A stretch of 64,000 nt of DNA from Rosistilla ulvae (GTDB lineage Bacteria > Planctomycetota > Planctomycetia > Pirellulales > Pirellulaceae), in assembly GCF_007741475.1 (NCBI RefSeq), contig NZ_CP036261.1, positions 2,046,001-2,110,000 on the forward strand, in the 5' to 3' direction. Shown one piece after another: positions 51,965-61,973 of this stretch. A program made the position numbers and the translations under genes. Numbering within the stretch: the stretch's first letter is position 1; each line of letters opens with the position of its first letter. The notes beneath the pieces are model-generated. The model was not told the origin of the DNA, ran no database searches, and saw only the letters and a list, made by a program, of their open reading frames with translations.

Positions 51965-54174
51965 TTCGCAGCGTCTGCTTCGGTTGGATTCTTCTGGCGA
52001 CAGCGTTTGCCAGCAACAGCCTCTCTTTCGGCCAGGATGACGCGGGATTGGTCCACGTGGGAAGGCTGGCGCCGGGGACGCGACAGAACGGTTTTGCGAT
52101 GTCGATCGCAACGCCCAAACTGGCTGCCAACGGATATCAACCGCTGCACCTGCGTTTTAGTCCGAAGACACCAACGTTTCCCGCCGATCGAACCTTTGAT
52201 GTCGTCTTATCGCCGCGCGGCAACGAGACAACGCAACTCGATTTCGATTTCCATGTCCGCTGCACCGTTCCGCAGAATTCGACGGTCGAGCGGTTTGTCG
52301 TTTACGTTCCTTATTATGTTCCCTGGAGTCAGTTGACTGTCGAACTGTCCGAATCGGGACAGCGGATCGAGCAGGGACGTAAAACGTTTTCAATCGAGAG
52401 TTTGGAAACACGTTACGCCGAACAGCACACGTCGGTTGGCATTCTGCATCCTTCCAGCAACGCGACAGCCGCAACCGATGCAGCGGCGGCGACTCGATAT
52501 CCCGACGTTCGATCGTTGGTCACGCTGCTTGGCGAAGGCCCGCTCGATGAAGCGACCGGAAAGGAAAGCCTTAGCGACAAGGAGTTGCGAGAACTTGCGA
52601 CAAAGGTCCAGTCGGCTTGGGTGCAGTTCCGCGCGATCGACAGCGATCCTCAGACGATGTACCGTTCTTGGTTGGGGTATTCGCAGTTGGATGTGATCAT
52701 CGTCCAGGCGGCGACGCTCCAGGACGTCGCTCGTCATGCAGAGCGTTTCAAACCGTTGACCGATTGGATCGCCGCCGGCGGAAGTCTATGGATCTACGAC
52801 GCCAAAGGCTTTGAATTCCCCAGCGACAGCGTGACCTTAAAACCTGTCGCCGCGGGGCGAGTTCCTGACCTGGTAGCGGTCAGGCGGACGCTGGATCTGA
52901 ATGCGGCTAACGATACGACCCCATTAGAGATGGAACATTGGGGCGAAGTGACAAAACAGTCTCAGAATTGGGAATGGCAGCAGCTTGAGGTGGAGCTGTC
53001 GCAGCGGAAAGATGTCTTCGATGCGATGCAGAAGAAGAAGCATCCCGCCGCGGCGATTCAATCGCCAACCGAACTGAGCGCGTTGTTGAGGACGACGCGG
53101 TTTGGTTTGGGGACGATCACCGCGATCGACGATCTCTATCCGTTTCCCGGTTCGTTCCAGTTGTGGCAGACGGTTCGCGATCTCTACGGTCCCAAACAAC
53201 TTGTTTGGACGCAGCGAAACGGAATCGATGTGCGTCGTGGCGACGATCATTACTGGAAGTGGTTGATCGAAGCGGTGGGCGGGCCGCCGGTGAAGTTGTT
53301 CTTCGCTCTGAACACCCTGTTTGTGATCGTGATTGGGCCGGTTGGTTACCTGTTTTTCCGCAGACACGCTCGGCTGCACTTGCTCCTCTTTTTCGCTCCC
53401 GCTCTGGCGTTGTTGCTAACGCTGGGATTGTTTGCTTACGCCTTGCTGGCCGACGGTTGGCAGACGCGTGTCCGTGCACGGCAACTTACTTGGCAGGATG
53501 CCGATGCCGGCTATCGAGTTTCGCAAAACCGGCAGACCTATTTTTCATCGTTTGGTCGCGCCGATGGGATTGAGTTACCGGAGCAGACGGCGGTGTTCCC
53601 GATCCGCAACACCGCGGTGCAGAGTCGCTATCGCCCGGCCAACAATCAAAGGTCGCGGCGCTCGATCTACGCATCGGATCCCGATTACCGCTACACCGGA
53701 CAGTTCTTGCCGGCGCGGACTCAGGTGCAATACATGACGCTGCAACCGCAAGCGGCTCCGCCGATGATCGGCTTCGATCGGTCGGACGATTCGTTGACCG
53801 TCCGCAACGATTCCCCGCATCCGCTGTCGTGCGTAATCGCCGCCGATACGAAGGGGCAGTTATGGGTTGCACGCGACGTTCCTGCGGGCGAATCGGCGGC
53901 GATGAATCGGTCGCAAACCGCCTCGCCCAGCACTTTGATCGACGTCGCCCCATTGCTTATCGATTCGCCGGTCCCCGTTCTGAATAACGATGGCTACACC
54001 AATCATTCGACCAATGCAGAGTTGACGCTGTTGGAGCGGCAGTTGAATCAATGGCTTGGTTCGCTGCCCAACAATCATTTTATGGCGACGACGCAGTTGC
54101 AGAGTGATACGTTGGGCGTCAGCGACGCTCGCACCGAGGGAAGCGTGCACGTGATCATGGGAGAGCTGCCATGA
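51961..54174 (+). CDS. Large periplasmic/membrane partner protein of an ABC transporter
   Basis: A GTG start gives 737 residues. A Sec signal or anchor (FGWILLATAFASNSLSFG) precedes a beta-rich region, then an alpha/beta part with DVIIVQAATLQDVARHAERFKPLTDWIAAGGSLWIYDAKG (about 238-277). That pattern recalls GldG/DUF4350-type glutamine-amidotransferase-like folds. Two membrane helices follow (about 443-465 and 474-500), then a beta-rich C-terminal domain. No catalytic triad is identifiable. It overlaps both the preceding small protein and the following ATPase gene, so it probably forms one complex with them. Confidence 0.75.
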   Translation: MIRSVCFGWILLATAFASNSLSFGQDDAGLVHVGRLAPGTRQNGFAMSIATPKLAANGYQPLHLRFSPKTPTFPADRTFDVVLSPRGNETTQLDFDFHVRCTVPQNSTVERFVVYVPYYVPWSQLTVELSESGQRIEQGRKTFSIESLETRYAEQHTSVGILHPSSNATAATDAAAATRYPDVRSLVTLLGEGPLDEATGKESLSDKELRELATKVQSAWVQFRAIDSDPQTMYRSWLGYSQLDVIIVQAATLQDVARHAERFKPLTDWIAAGGSLWIYDAKGFEFPSDSVTLKPVAAGRVPDLVAVRRTLDLNAANDTTPLEMEHWGEVTKQSQNWEWQQLEVELSQRKDVFDAMQKKKHPAAAIQSPTELSALLRTTRFGLGTITAIDDLYPFPGSFQLWQTVRDLYGPKQLVWTQRNGIDVRRGDDHYWKWLIEAVGGPPVKLFFALNTLFVIVIGPVGYLFFRRHARLHLLLFFAPALALLLTLGLFAYALLADGWQTRVRARQLTWQDADAGYRVSQNRQTYFSSFGRADGIELPEQTAVFPIRNTAVQSRYRPANNQRSRRSIYASDPDYRYTGQFLPARTQVQYMTLQPQAAPPMIGFDRSDDSLTVRNDSPHPLSCVIAADTKGQLWVARDVPAGESAAMNRSQTASPSTLIDVAPLLIDSPVPVLNNDGYTNHSTNAELTLLERQLNQWLGSLPNNHFMATTQLQSDTLGVSDARTEGSVHVIMGELP

Positions 54175-55121
54175 ACGCCGGTTACGACGGTCCGATGATC
54201 GAGGTCCGCGACCTCTGTCGCAGCTTTGGCGATACGCAAGCTGTCGACCACGTTTCGTTTGAAGTCCCTCGTGGCAGCGTGTTCGGCTATATCGGTCCCA
54301 ATGGAGCCGGCAAGACGACCAGCATGCGAATCCTCGCGACGCTCGAACTGCCCACCTCCGGCGATGCCTTGGTCGAAGGGCTTTCCAGCGTGAATGATCC
54401 TGATCGCGTGCGCGGTCGGTTGGGATTTATGCCCGACAGCTTCGGCACCTACGGCGACACCAACTGCATCGAATACCTCGACTTCTTCGCGCGATCTTAT
54501 GGGCTGGTCGGTCGCGATCGAACGCGGCGGCTGCGGTGGGTGATGGAGTTCACCGGGCTGCGTCCCCTGGCGACCAAGCCGATGCGCGGGCTCAGCAAGG
54601 GGATGCGGCAGCGGCTGTGTCTGGGCCGTGCGTTGATTCACGACCCCGCGGTGTTGGTATTGGACGAACCGGCGGCGGGGCTGGATCCGCGAGCCCGAAT
54701 CGAACTACGGCAGATCATTCGCGCATTGGCGGCCGATGGCAAGACGATCCTGATCAGCAGCCATATCCTGACCGAACTGGCGGAGATGTGCGACCGAATC
54801 GGGATCATCGAGCGAGGCAAGTTGTTGGCGACCGGAAGCGTTGATGACATTCGCCGCACGCTGCAACCGACGCGTGAGCTTTTGGTTCGCGTGGCATCCG
54901 ACGACGCCTGGGCTCTCGAGTTGCTGCGCTCCGATTCTCGGGCAACCAACGTTCGCGTGGTTGATGGAGCGATTCGGTTTTCGATCGCAGGAGACGAGGT
55001 GGATCAGGTGGCGATTTTGCATGCGATGTGCGACGCGCGGATCGAAGTTTTGGAATACACGCCGCAGCATAACTCCCTCGAAGACGTGTTCCTTCAAGTG
55101 ACCAAGGGGCAGGTGCAATGA
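54171..55121 (+). CDS. ABC transporter ATP-binding protein
   Basis: This 316-residue ATPase has Walker A GPNGAGKTTS (about 42-51), signature LSKGMRQRLCLGRAL (about 142-156), Walker B VLVLDEPAAGLDP and the H-loop SSHILTE. The C-terminal 80 residues form the extra domain typical of NatA/CcmA-type exporters. It is coupled by ATGA overlaps to the upstream large protein (54171-54174) and downstream permease (55118-55121). Direction is probably export or extraction, as in gliding/ABC-2 systems. Confidence 0.95.
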   Translation: MNAGYDGPMIEVRDLCRSFGDTQAVDHVSFEVPRGSVFGYIGPNGAGKTTSMRILATLELPTSGDALVEGLSSVNDPDRVRGRLGFMPDSFGTYGDTNCIEYLDFFARSYGLVGRDRTRRLRWVMEFTGLRPLATKPMRGLSKGMRQRLCLGRALIHDPAVLVLDEPAAGLDPRARIELRQIIRALAADGKTILISSHILTELAEMCDRIGIIERGKLLATGSVDDIRRTLQPTRELLVRVASDDAWALELLRSDSRATNVRVVDGAIRFSIAGDEVDQVAILHAMCDARIEVLEYTPQHNSLEDVFLQVTKGQVQ

Positions 55122-56728
55122 ACGACCCGATCGTCGCTGAATTAGTCGCTGCGGACCTTCCGACGCCCGAACCGGTCGAATCCGATGACGCTTACCATCG
55201 CTACGTTTGTGATACCGATCGCACCGGGTTTTGGGGGACGATCGATCGTTGGAGCGATCGCGCGGCGCGGTGGCTGAATCCAATCTTGATCAAAGAAGCT
55301 CGGCAGTCGCTGAAGAGTCGTCAGTTCAGCGGAACGTTTTTCTTGCTGCTGATCGCCTCGCTTTTTTGGATGACCGTTGGCGTCGTCACGCTCGCCCCGG
55401 ATATCTACTACGTTCCGTCGGGTGTCTACATGATGACCGGATACTATTTCCTGTTAGCCGTGCCGATGCTGGCGATGGTCCCGTTGGCTGCTCATCGTTC
55501 GCTGTCGTCGGAGTTGGATGAAGGAACGTTTGAGATGCTGGCGATCACGAAGCTTTCGGCGCTGCGGATCGTGACGGGGAAACTGGGGAGTGCGCTACTG
55601 CAAATGCTTGTCTATTTTGCGGTGCTGGTCCCCTGCTTTGCATTCTGTTACCTGTTGCGCGGCGTCGATCTGCCGATGATCGCGACAACGATCGTGGTGG
55701 TCTTTACCGTTTCGTTCTTATTGACGACCTGGGGACTGTTGTTGTCGACCATCGCGCAAACGCGGGCGACTCAGATGCTGACGATGCTGATGCTGTTGGT
55801 GGCGATCTTCTTTGCAGAGATCTTTTCGGCGATCTTTGTCTTGAGCGCTGTCTATACCCAGGAATTGATCTGGGATCTCGAAGCGTTGTTGTTCACGGGG
55901 CTGTTTGGGCTGGTCGCGGTTTCGTGCATGGTCTTGTTTGTCAAAGCGGCGGCGTCGCGGATCGCTCCGGTCACGGAAAACCGTTCGACACCGCTGCGTT
56001 GGATCATGTTTGTGCAACAATTGATCTGGATCGGCAGCATCGCCACGTTTGCGCTTTGGTCCAGCGACGACGACGTGCTGATGTTCGGCTGTCTGATGTT
56101 GGGTGGCTATTGGCTGCTGATGGGAACGTTGATGTTGGGCGAGTCGGTCGATTTGAGTCCCCGAGTTCTTCGCACGCTCCCCGAAACGACGTTGGGGCGG
56201 ATGTTTCTGTTGTGGATGATTCCCGGCCCCGGCACCGGTTACATGTTCGCTTTGACAACCTCGGCGACGGGGATTCTGGCGCTTGGGATGTGCAGTCTGA
56301 TTGTTGGCGGATCGATTCAGCCGTTTGTGTTTGCGATGTTGATGATCGGATACCTGTTGATGTATCTGTCAGCCGTCCGGTTGATCGTGCTGGTCGTTGC
56401 GCGGCGATTTGGAAGTTCGATGGGACTGGCGCTCGCCGCAATGTGTAGCTTGTTGGTGCTGGGAATCGTCGTCCCGTCGGTCTTCATGGCGATCGTTACC
56501 GGTGCGCCGTCATCGTTTTATGGCGTCCAGGAAACAACCAATTGGATGTGGACGATCTACCGCGTTTTCGACGATCAGAAATTGGATGAAGCTGTCGTGG
56601 CCGCGACTTTGGTTTTGGGAGGCTCGCTGGCGATGATCAATCTGTTCCTGTTGTTCCGCGAGTTTTCCTTCCGCCACGTCGCGACACCGACACGCGTGAC
56701 CGAAGACGAAGCCTCGACAGCGATTTAG
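55118..56728 (+). CDS. ABC-2-type transporter permease
   Basis: This 536-residue polytopic protein has about 12 membrane helices and the conserved start WLNPILIKEARQSLKSRQFSGTFFLLL (about 49-75) common in planctomycete ABC-2 permeases. LDEGTFEMLAITKLSALRIVTGKLGSALLQ (about 131-160) is the coupling-helix region. It is the fourth gene of the coupled operon. The substrate is unknown. A C-terminal cytoplasmic tail ends the protein. Confidence 0.88.
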   Translation: MNDPIVAELVAADLPTPEPVESDDAYHRYVCDTDRTGFWGTIDRWSDRAARWLNPILIKEARQSLKSRQFSGTFFLLLIASLFWMTVGVVTLAPDIYYVPSGVYMMTGYYFLLAVPMLAMVPLAAHRSLSSELDEGTFEMLAITKLSALRIVTGKLGSALLQMLVYFAVLVPCFAFCYLLRGVDLPMIATTIVVVFTVSFLLTTWGLLLSTIAQTRATQMLTMLMLLVAIFFAEIFSAIFVLSAVYTQELIWDLEALLFTGLFGLVAVSCMVLFVKAAASRIAPVTENRSTPLRWIMFVQQLIWIGSIATFALWSSDDDVLMFGCLMLGGYWLLMGTLMLGESVDLSPRVLRTLPETTLGRMFLLWMIPGPGTGYMFALTTSATGILALGMCSLIVGGSIQPFVFAMLMIGYLLMYLSAVRLIVLVVARRFGSSMGLALAAMCSLLVLGIVVPSVFMAIVTGAPSSFYGVQETTNWMWTIYRVFDDQKLDEAVVAATLVLGGSLAMINLFLLFREFSFRHVATPTRVTEDEASTAI

Positions 56729-56782
56729 ACGGTGGGTGAGACTTTCGGAAATTATTAGACAAATCTTCTTCGCTGGCGCATC

Positions 56783-57358
56783 ATGCATGGCAGCATGAGT
56801 GACATCGACCCTATTTCCGAGCAAGTTCGCGAGTGTGCTGACCGGATCGCTGAAAGCGGTGCCGCTGCGCTCTCGGGGCTCTACGACTTGACTTCCGGGA
56901 GGTTGGTTCGGTTTGCCGCAACGATCACTCGCAACCAACATGATGCCGAAGACGCGGTGCAGTCGGCGCTTGTCAAAGTAGCCGACAATCCGCGGACGCT
57001 TCGGGGCGCCGAACGTCCGTGGCCCTATCTGCTGCAGATGGTTCGCAACGAGTCGTTGCTGATCTTGCGACGCAAAAAACGCTGGCGGTTCGCAACGGGG
57101 ATCCTCGATCTGTTGACACGTTGTCCGGTCGATGAACTGGAACAGGAGGAAACGTACCGGATGGTTTGGACGGCGATGCGGCGGTTGCCACCGAAACAAA
57201 GCGAAGTCGTTGCTCTGAAAATTTGGGAGAACTTTACTTTTGCACAGATCGGCGAGGTCTTGATGATCTCGCCGGCGACCGCAGCAAGTCGATACCGCTA
57301 TGGAATCGCCAAGCTGGAGATCGAGTTGCGGGGTGACGAAGTGGAGGAGCGGCGATGA
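56783..57358 (+). CDS. ECF sigma factor
   Basis: This 191-residue protein (or 187 from the ATG at 56795) has sigma region 2, LTSGRLVRFAATITRNQHDAEDAVQSALVKVADNP. Region 4 is LPPKQSEVVALKIWENFTFAQIGEVLMISPATAASRYRYGIAKLE. It is coupled to the next small membrane-protein gene by an ATGA overlap, so that protein is a candidate anti-sigma factor. It follows the ABC operon after 54 nt and could autoregulate or control it. Confidence 0.92.
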   Translation: MHGSMSDIDPISEQVRECADRIAESGAAALSGLYDLTSGRLVRFAATITRNQHDAEDAVQSALVKVADNPRTLRGAERPWPYLLQMVRNESLLILRRKKRWRFATGILDLLTRCPVDELEQEETYRMVWTAMRRLPPKQSEVVALKIWENFTFAQIGEVLMISPATAASRYRYGIAKLEIELRGDEVEERR

Positions 57359-57750
57359 GAGGCGATCACGATTTTTGCGACGCCGATCAAGGCGATCCGA
57401 CCGCGATCGAAGCGATCATCCGTTCTGCCGGCGACTACGTCGTCGTTTCGGACGATCTCCGCCCTCGCACGATCGAAGCGGCGCTCGATCGGCAGGGGCT
57501 GGCCGCGACGCGCCGCCGCGTCCGCTGGTTTGCGTTGGGGGCAGCGTTGTTTTTGGCGGTGTCGATCCCTTGGATCCGTTCGTACGATGGCGGCGGTCTG
57601 CATTCGGTCTCCCCCACCACGGCAGAGATTCATCAAGCCGCGTTGCGGTACGCAGCGGAAGCCAACATCTCACCCGATTGGGCGTTGCAAAAAGTGCTCG
57701 ACGACCTCCGCCGTTCGCAAGCCGAATGGCTGGGGCAATCGATGCGTTAA
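57355..57750 (+). CDS. Small single-pass membrane protein, candidate anti-sigma factor
   Basis: This 131-residue protein has a cytoplasmic N-terminal 60 residues, one membrane helix (about 60-78, WFALGAALFLAVSIPWI) and a short periplasmic helical tail (HQAALRYAAEANISPDWALQKVLDDLRRSQAEWL). Topology and overlap with the ECF sigma gene fit an anti-sigma factor, but there is no zinc-binding HxxxCxxC motif, so the assignment rests on context. Confidence 0.7.
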   Translation: MRGDHDFCDADQGDPTAIEAIIRSAGDYVVVSDDLRPRTIEAALDRQGLAATRRRVRWFALGAALFLAVSIPWIRSYDGGGLHSVSPTTAEIHQAALRYAAEANISPDWALQKVLDDLRRSQAEWLGQSMR

Positions 57751-58027
57751 CCTCCGCGCCAACGTCTCGTGGTTGCTAGCGGGCCATCGCTGGCTCGGGC
57801 TGTTCTGTCTTGCGGGTTTCGGGGAATGCGGGCACGCTCAGGCTGGATTTTGCAGCGGGAGGGCGGCTTGCCCGGCGGGCTGAGTCGGTGGAAAGCGAGG
57901 CTTAAAAAAAAGCGATCTGGACGCGGACGCTTTGAATTGATGAAAATCTGCCTCGGTTGAGAGTCTGCGGAGATGTAGGGCGATCGGAAACATCTCGCTG
58001 CGGGAATCCCGAGGAGAGATATAACCG

Positions 58028-58552
58028 ATGGCGAAAGAAAAAAGTGGAATGTGGGCCGAGTTGCGCGATGGATGCGCGGCGGTTCGAGAGGTCGCCATCG
58101 TAGGTGCGATCGTGCTGTTGTTGGTCGCGCCGACTTCGTTTCACAGCATCTTGGAACGGGCTGGGATCTCGTCGGTTGCGGGGCTTGAATTCGACGTCGA
58201 TGCGATCGAAGAGGCGAATCAACAGACCTCCGACGCCGCGTCGGAAGTCGACTACGTCAAAGAACAATTAGCGGTGCTGCAGCAACAGATCAGCGAACAA
58301 GCAGCGCGCAGCCAATCTCCGGCGATGCATGGCTTGGCTCGCACTGTCAACGGACTCGAACAACGTCTTGACCATGCCAAAACGTCGTTGGGGCAAGCGG
58401 CCGTTGGGGTTCACGATTCGGTTCCCGCAAGGCATCGCGGGATGCTGACGCCTCCGGATGAACTGTTTAAGAGAAGCAGCCCCGAAGAGAAGACCAGTCA
58501 ATTGCCGCAAGCGTTGCCTCAGCTGGTGACGCCGGCATCACAAACGCGCTAG
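58028..58552 (+). CDS. Single-pass membrane protein with coiled coil, unknown function
   Basis: This 174-residue protein has a short cytoplasmic N-terminus and one membrane helix (about 21-40, VREVAIVGAIVLLLVAP). A coiled-coil region (about 57-125, with AVLQQQISEQAARSQS and TVNGLEQRLDHAKTSL) and a Pro/Ser-rich tail follow. No family is recognised. A GGAG about 10 nt before the ATG supports the start. It stands alone after a 277-nt gap that contains no gene. Confidence 0.6.
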   Translation: MAKEKSGMWAELRDGCAAVREVAIVGAIVLLLVAPTSFHSILERAGISSVAGLEFDVDAIEEANQQTSDAASEVDYVKEQLAVLQQQISEQAARSQSPAMHGLARTVNGLEQRLDHAKTSLGQAAVGVHDSVPARHRGMLTPPDELFKRSSPEEKTSQLPQALPQLVTPASQTR

Positions 58553-58608
58553 CCCTCTCCTGGCCGTTCGGAACTTGGTCGTTGAAACCCATCGCGTTCG
58601 CATCGCCG

Positions 58609-59484
58609 TCAGGGACGCACGTTCAACCGCGGGTTGCGGCTGCGAATCAGTTCGCTTTCATACGCTCTTCGCACCGCAACTTGTCGGGCGGGGGAGTCCT
58701 TCGGAAACGCGTGCCATTCGATCGACAGTCCCTCACCGGATGTCTGCTCGATGTAGGCGGCTAAGCTGCGGCGGTCGGAATCGTTGAGATGCTGCGTCAA
58801 CCGAACGCGCAGGTTCACCGCTTCGCCGATGTAGATGTATCCGGTTTGGTCTCGGAATAGATAGACGCCCGGCAGTGTCGGTACAAGTTTCAGGTTCGAT
58901 CGAACTTCGGGCAACGGTTTGACGACCACCTGTTTGTCCCAGTCGGCGACGCGCAGGACAAGCTCCGGTTTCAGCCGCCGTGACTTTCGTAATTGGAAAG
59001 CGGCTTTGCGGATGTCGTATAACGAAACGTCGGGATCGACGATTAGGGCTGCGGCATCAAACGCCTTCCGCAGCGTCGGATCCGCGATCATCGTATCGGT
59101 CGCGACGTCGAACTTCTCCATGATCGTTCGAGCCGCGATCTCGGCGATTGGCAGCACTCGGTCATCAGCCGGCTTGCCACGACGCGTCGCTTTGACCGTT
59201 AATTTGCCCGCTTTGCGTAGCTTCAACAACATCAGATTGCAATCTGCCTCGTCGGCATCTGGGCTGCGAGCACGAACCGCAGCCAAAAATCGCTCGCGTC
59301 GGATGTCGTCCAAAAGCACTTCGTCGCTGCTCCAGCCGTTGCTCGTCTTAGCAAACGCTTCGACGACGATCGTCGGGAGTTCGGTTGGCGTCTGAGCAGT
59401 GACGATGCTGGGCAAAGAGAACAGCAATAGCATCGCAGGCAGTTGTCGCACGGCGGCTTCTCCGGTCATGGGACTCGGCGGCAA
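58609..59484 (-). CDS. GIY-YIG domain protein with an apparent signal peptide
   Basis: This 291-residue protein has an N-terminal hydrophobic leader (LPAMLLLFSLPSIVTAQ, about 15-31) that looks like a Sec signal. A middle region (about 35-195) follows. A C-terminal GIY-YIG domain (about 202-290) has GVYLF (206-210), YIYIGEAVNLRVRL (216-229, with the catalytic-type Arg) and YESELIRSRNPRLN (275-288, catalytic Glu). GIY-YIG enzymes cut DNA and are normally cytoplasmic, so export is unusual. A start at 59469 (ATG, MTGEAAV) is also possible. Confidence 0.82.
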   Translation of the reverse strand: MPPSPMTGEAAVRQLPAMLLLFSLPSIVTAQTPTELPTIVVEAFAKTSNGWSSDEVLLDDIRRERFLAAVRARSPDADEADCNLMLLKLRKAGKLTVKATRRGKPADDRVLPIAEIAARTIMEKFDVATDTMIADPTLRKAFDAAALIVDPDVSLYDIRKAAFQLRKSRRLKPELVLRVADWDKQVVVKPLPEVRSNLKLVPTLPGVYLFRDQTGYIYIGEAVNLRVRLTQHLNDSDRRSLAAYIEQTSGEGLSIEWHAFPKDSPARQVAVRRAYESELIRSRNPRLNVRP

Positions 59485-59729
59485 ACCAACCGGTCGGTGG
59501 CTCGCTGCCGAGGTACTACATGTTCGTCTTGGGACTACCTATATATCGCGTCATCGACCACCAACAATCGGGAAGCATTAAAGGAAATCTTGGCGGCGAT
59601 GCTTTGGGGGAAGGCCAATACAGAAGTAATCCGAAGGAAAGCCGGGGCGACTGGCCGCTGTCCTAAATTTGTGCTTCTTAGCGAAATTGCCCTGCTATCA
59701 GTCCGCTTACACGCGGCCGCGTAAGAGAC

Positions 59730-60812
59730 TCAGTTGTTGTCGCCCATGAACATGTCCCCCAGTCCGCCCAGTAAAGAGCCTTCGCCCTTGTTGGTGCTGC
59801 CAACGCCGGGAGCGCACGCGATCACGCGCCCCGCCAATCGCGAGAAGGGCAACGACTGCATCCAGACCGGCCCGGGACCGGTTAACGTCGCCAGGAACAG
59901 CCCCTCACCACCGAAGATCGTGTTCTTGATGCCGCCAACCATCTGGACGTCGTAGCGAACGCTGGGGCCAATTCCCATCAGGCAACCGGTATCCATCCGC
60001 AATTGTTCGTTGGGCTTCAGGACGCGGTGGAGCATCGTGCCGCCGGCGTGAGCAATCGCGATCCCGTCGCCACGCAAGCGTTGCATGATGAAGCCCTCGC
60101 CGCCGAACAGCCCGACGCCAATCTTCTTCTGAAACGCGATGTCGACTTTGATCCCCTTGGCTCCGCACAGGAACGCATCTTTTTGCAAGATGATCTCACC
60201 TCCCAATTCATCCAAATGCAGCGGTAGCATCCGGCCGGGATAAGGCGAACCGAACGCGACCTTCGCACGGCCAGCACCCTGGTGAGTGAAGGTCGTCATG
60301 AACAGCGATTCGCCCGTCAACGCCCGCTTCCCGGCGCTCATCGCTTTCGCCCAGAAACCGCCGCCCGATTGTGACGGATCGCCAAAGACGGTTTGCATTT
60401 CGATCCCCTGATCCATGTACATCATCGCGCCGGCTTCCGCGATCACCGTCTCCCCAGGATCGAGTGTGATCTCGACGTACTGCGATTCGGTGCCAAAGAT
60501 TTCGTAGTCGATCTCGTCGGCGTAGACCGGGCTGCTGGTTCCCGCATACGAAGTCGACGTGTGCGCCCCGTTAGGCATCCCCGACGCGCTGCCACCTTGT
60601 TGCGATGGCAGCGGCGGAACCGAGAGCGATCCTGTCGCGGGCGGTTGAGTTTCAAACGGGACGTCGATGATCTCGGCGCTTATCAAATCTTCATCTTCGG
60701 GAATCGCAAACGACCCGCCGCAGGCTTTGCATCGGATGGTGCGGCCGGCGAGGTTCGCTGGTGCGGTGTATTGTTTGCCACATTGCGGGCAGCTAACGTT
60801 CAGGTTGCTCAT
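59730..60812 (-). CDS. AIM24/TIGR00266-family protein with N-terminal zinc ribbon
   Basis: The ATG at 60812 gives 360 residues. Residues 1-35 form an MJ0042-like zinc ribbon ([10 protein letters not shown]...[10 protein letters not shown]). After a Pro/Ser-rich linker, the C-terminal 220 residues are an AIM24 beta-helix: [48 protein letters not shown] and [15 protein letters not shown]. Bacterial members are of unknown function. It is divergently oriented to the D-2-hydroxyacid dehydrogenase. Confidence 0.9.
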   Translation of the reverse strand: MSNLNVSCPQCGKQYTAPANLAGRTIRCKACGGSFAIPEDEDLISAEIIDVPFETQPPATGSLSVPPLPSQQGGSASGMPNGAHTSTSYAGTSSPVYADEIDYEIFGTESQYVEITLDPGETVIAEAGAMMYMDQGIEMQTVFGDPSQSGGGFWAKAMSAGKRALTGESLFMTTFTHQGAGRAKVAFGSPYPGRMLPLHLDELGGEIILQKDAFLCGAKGIKVDIAFQKKIGVGLFGGEGFIMQRLRGDGIAIAHAGGTMLHRVLKPNEQLRMDTGCLMGIGPSVRYDVQMVGGIKNTIFGGEGLFLATLTGPGPVWMQSLPFSRLAGRVIACAPGVGSTNKGEGSLLGGLGDMFMGDNN

Positions 60813-60985
60813 TGGTGGGCTCCTTGCACTGAGGGAAACGGGGAAAGCGAAAGTCGCAACGCAGGATATCGTCACATTTTCGTCGCGATGGTATGATCTG
60901 TCCGCAGTTTACAACGCGTCAAGCGGTCGGACAGCCGGCCTGGCTCAGGTCATCTAAAAGCTCTCGGAAAACAGGAACGTCTCTC

Positions 60986-61960
60986 GTGCGCATCGTATTG
61001 TGTTACCCCGTCGAACCGCATCATATCGCACAGATTCAAGCCGCTGCTCCCGATTTCGAAGTCGTCGACGCCGGGCAGGAACGGATCGATGAACTGCTGC
61101 CGACCGCCGACATCTTCATCGGACACGCGAAAGTCCCTGTCGATTGGGATCGCGTGCTGAAGGCGAATCGATTGCGTTGGATTCAGTCGTCGGCGGCGGG
61201 GCTGGATCATTGCTTGGTCCCGGGAGTGATCGATTCGGATATCGTGGTCAGCAGCGCCAGCGGCTTGTTCGCGCCCCAAGTTGCCGAACAGACGATGACA
61301 TTACTGTTGGATTTGATCCGCAGCCAAGGCCGTTTCAACCGAGCCAATTCGCGTCACGAATTCATTCGTCTGCCGACCGACGATCTTCGTCAGAAAAAGG
61401 TCGGAATTGTCGGCCTCGGCGGAAACGGTCGCCGAATCGCGAAGGTCCTGAAACCGTTTGATGTCTCGATCGTGGCGACCGACTATTTTTCGTTTGATCC
61501 GCCTGCGGAAGTCGAACGCTTGTTACCAGCCGATGCGGTCGACGAGATGCTGGCCGAAGTCGACATCGCGATCCTGGCGCTGCCATTAAACGCGCAGACC
61601 CGCGGGATGTTCGACGCCGATCGGTTCGCCAAAATGCGTCCGGGCAGCTACTTCATCAACGTCGCTCGCGGCCAAGTTGTCGTCGAATCCGCTCTGGTCG
61701 ATGCCTTGGACAGTGGTCACTTGCGCGGTGCGGGCGTCGACGTGACCGAAGTCGAACCGCTGCCCGACGAGAGTCCGCTATGGGATCGCGAGAATGTGAT
61801 CATCACACCACACGTCGGCGCTCAAAGCCGCTGGCGCGTCGACGACACTACCGTGATGGTTTGCGAAAACCTACGCCGCTTCCAAGCCGGCGAGTCGATC
61901 TACAACACCGTCGACAAACAGCTCGGATTCCCCAGCCCCGAAGTCGTCTGGCACGGATAA
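60986..61960 (+). CDS. D-2-hydroxyacid dehydrogenase (NAD(P)-dependent)
   Basis: A GTG at 60986 with GGAACG upstream gives 324 residues. Features are LRWIQSSAAGLDH (substrate domain), VGIVGLGGNGRRIAKVLKPFD (Rossmann), FINVARGQVVVESALVDAL with catalytic-type Arg, and ENVIITPHVGAQSRWR with the catalytic His. It resembles glyoxylate/hydroxypyruvate-type or phosphoglycerate-type reductases. The exact substrate is not predictable. Confidence 0.92.
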   Translation: MRIVLCYPVEPHHIAQIQAAAPDFEVVDAGQERIDELLPTADIFIGHAKVPVDWDRVLKANRLRWIQSSAAGLDHCLVPGVIDSDIVVSSASGLFAPQVAEQTMTLLLDLIRSQGRFNRANSRHEFIRLPTDDLRQKKVGIVGLGGNGRRIAKVLKPFDVSIVATDYFSFDPPAEVERLLPADAVDEMLAEVDIAILALPLNAQTRGMFDADRFAKMRPGSYFINVARGQVVVESALVDALDSGHLRGAGVDVTEVEPLPDESPLWDRENVIITPHVGAQSRWRVDDTTVMVCENLRRFQAGESIYNTVDKQLGFPSPEVVWHG

Positions 61961-61973
61961 GCCAATCCAAAAT

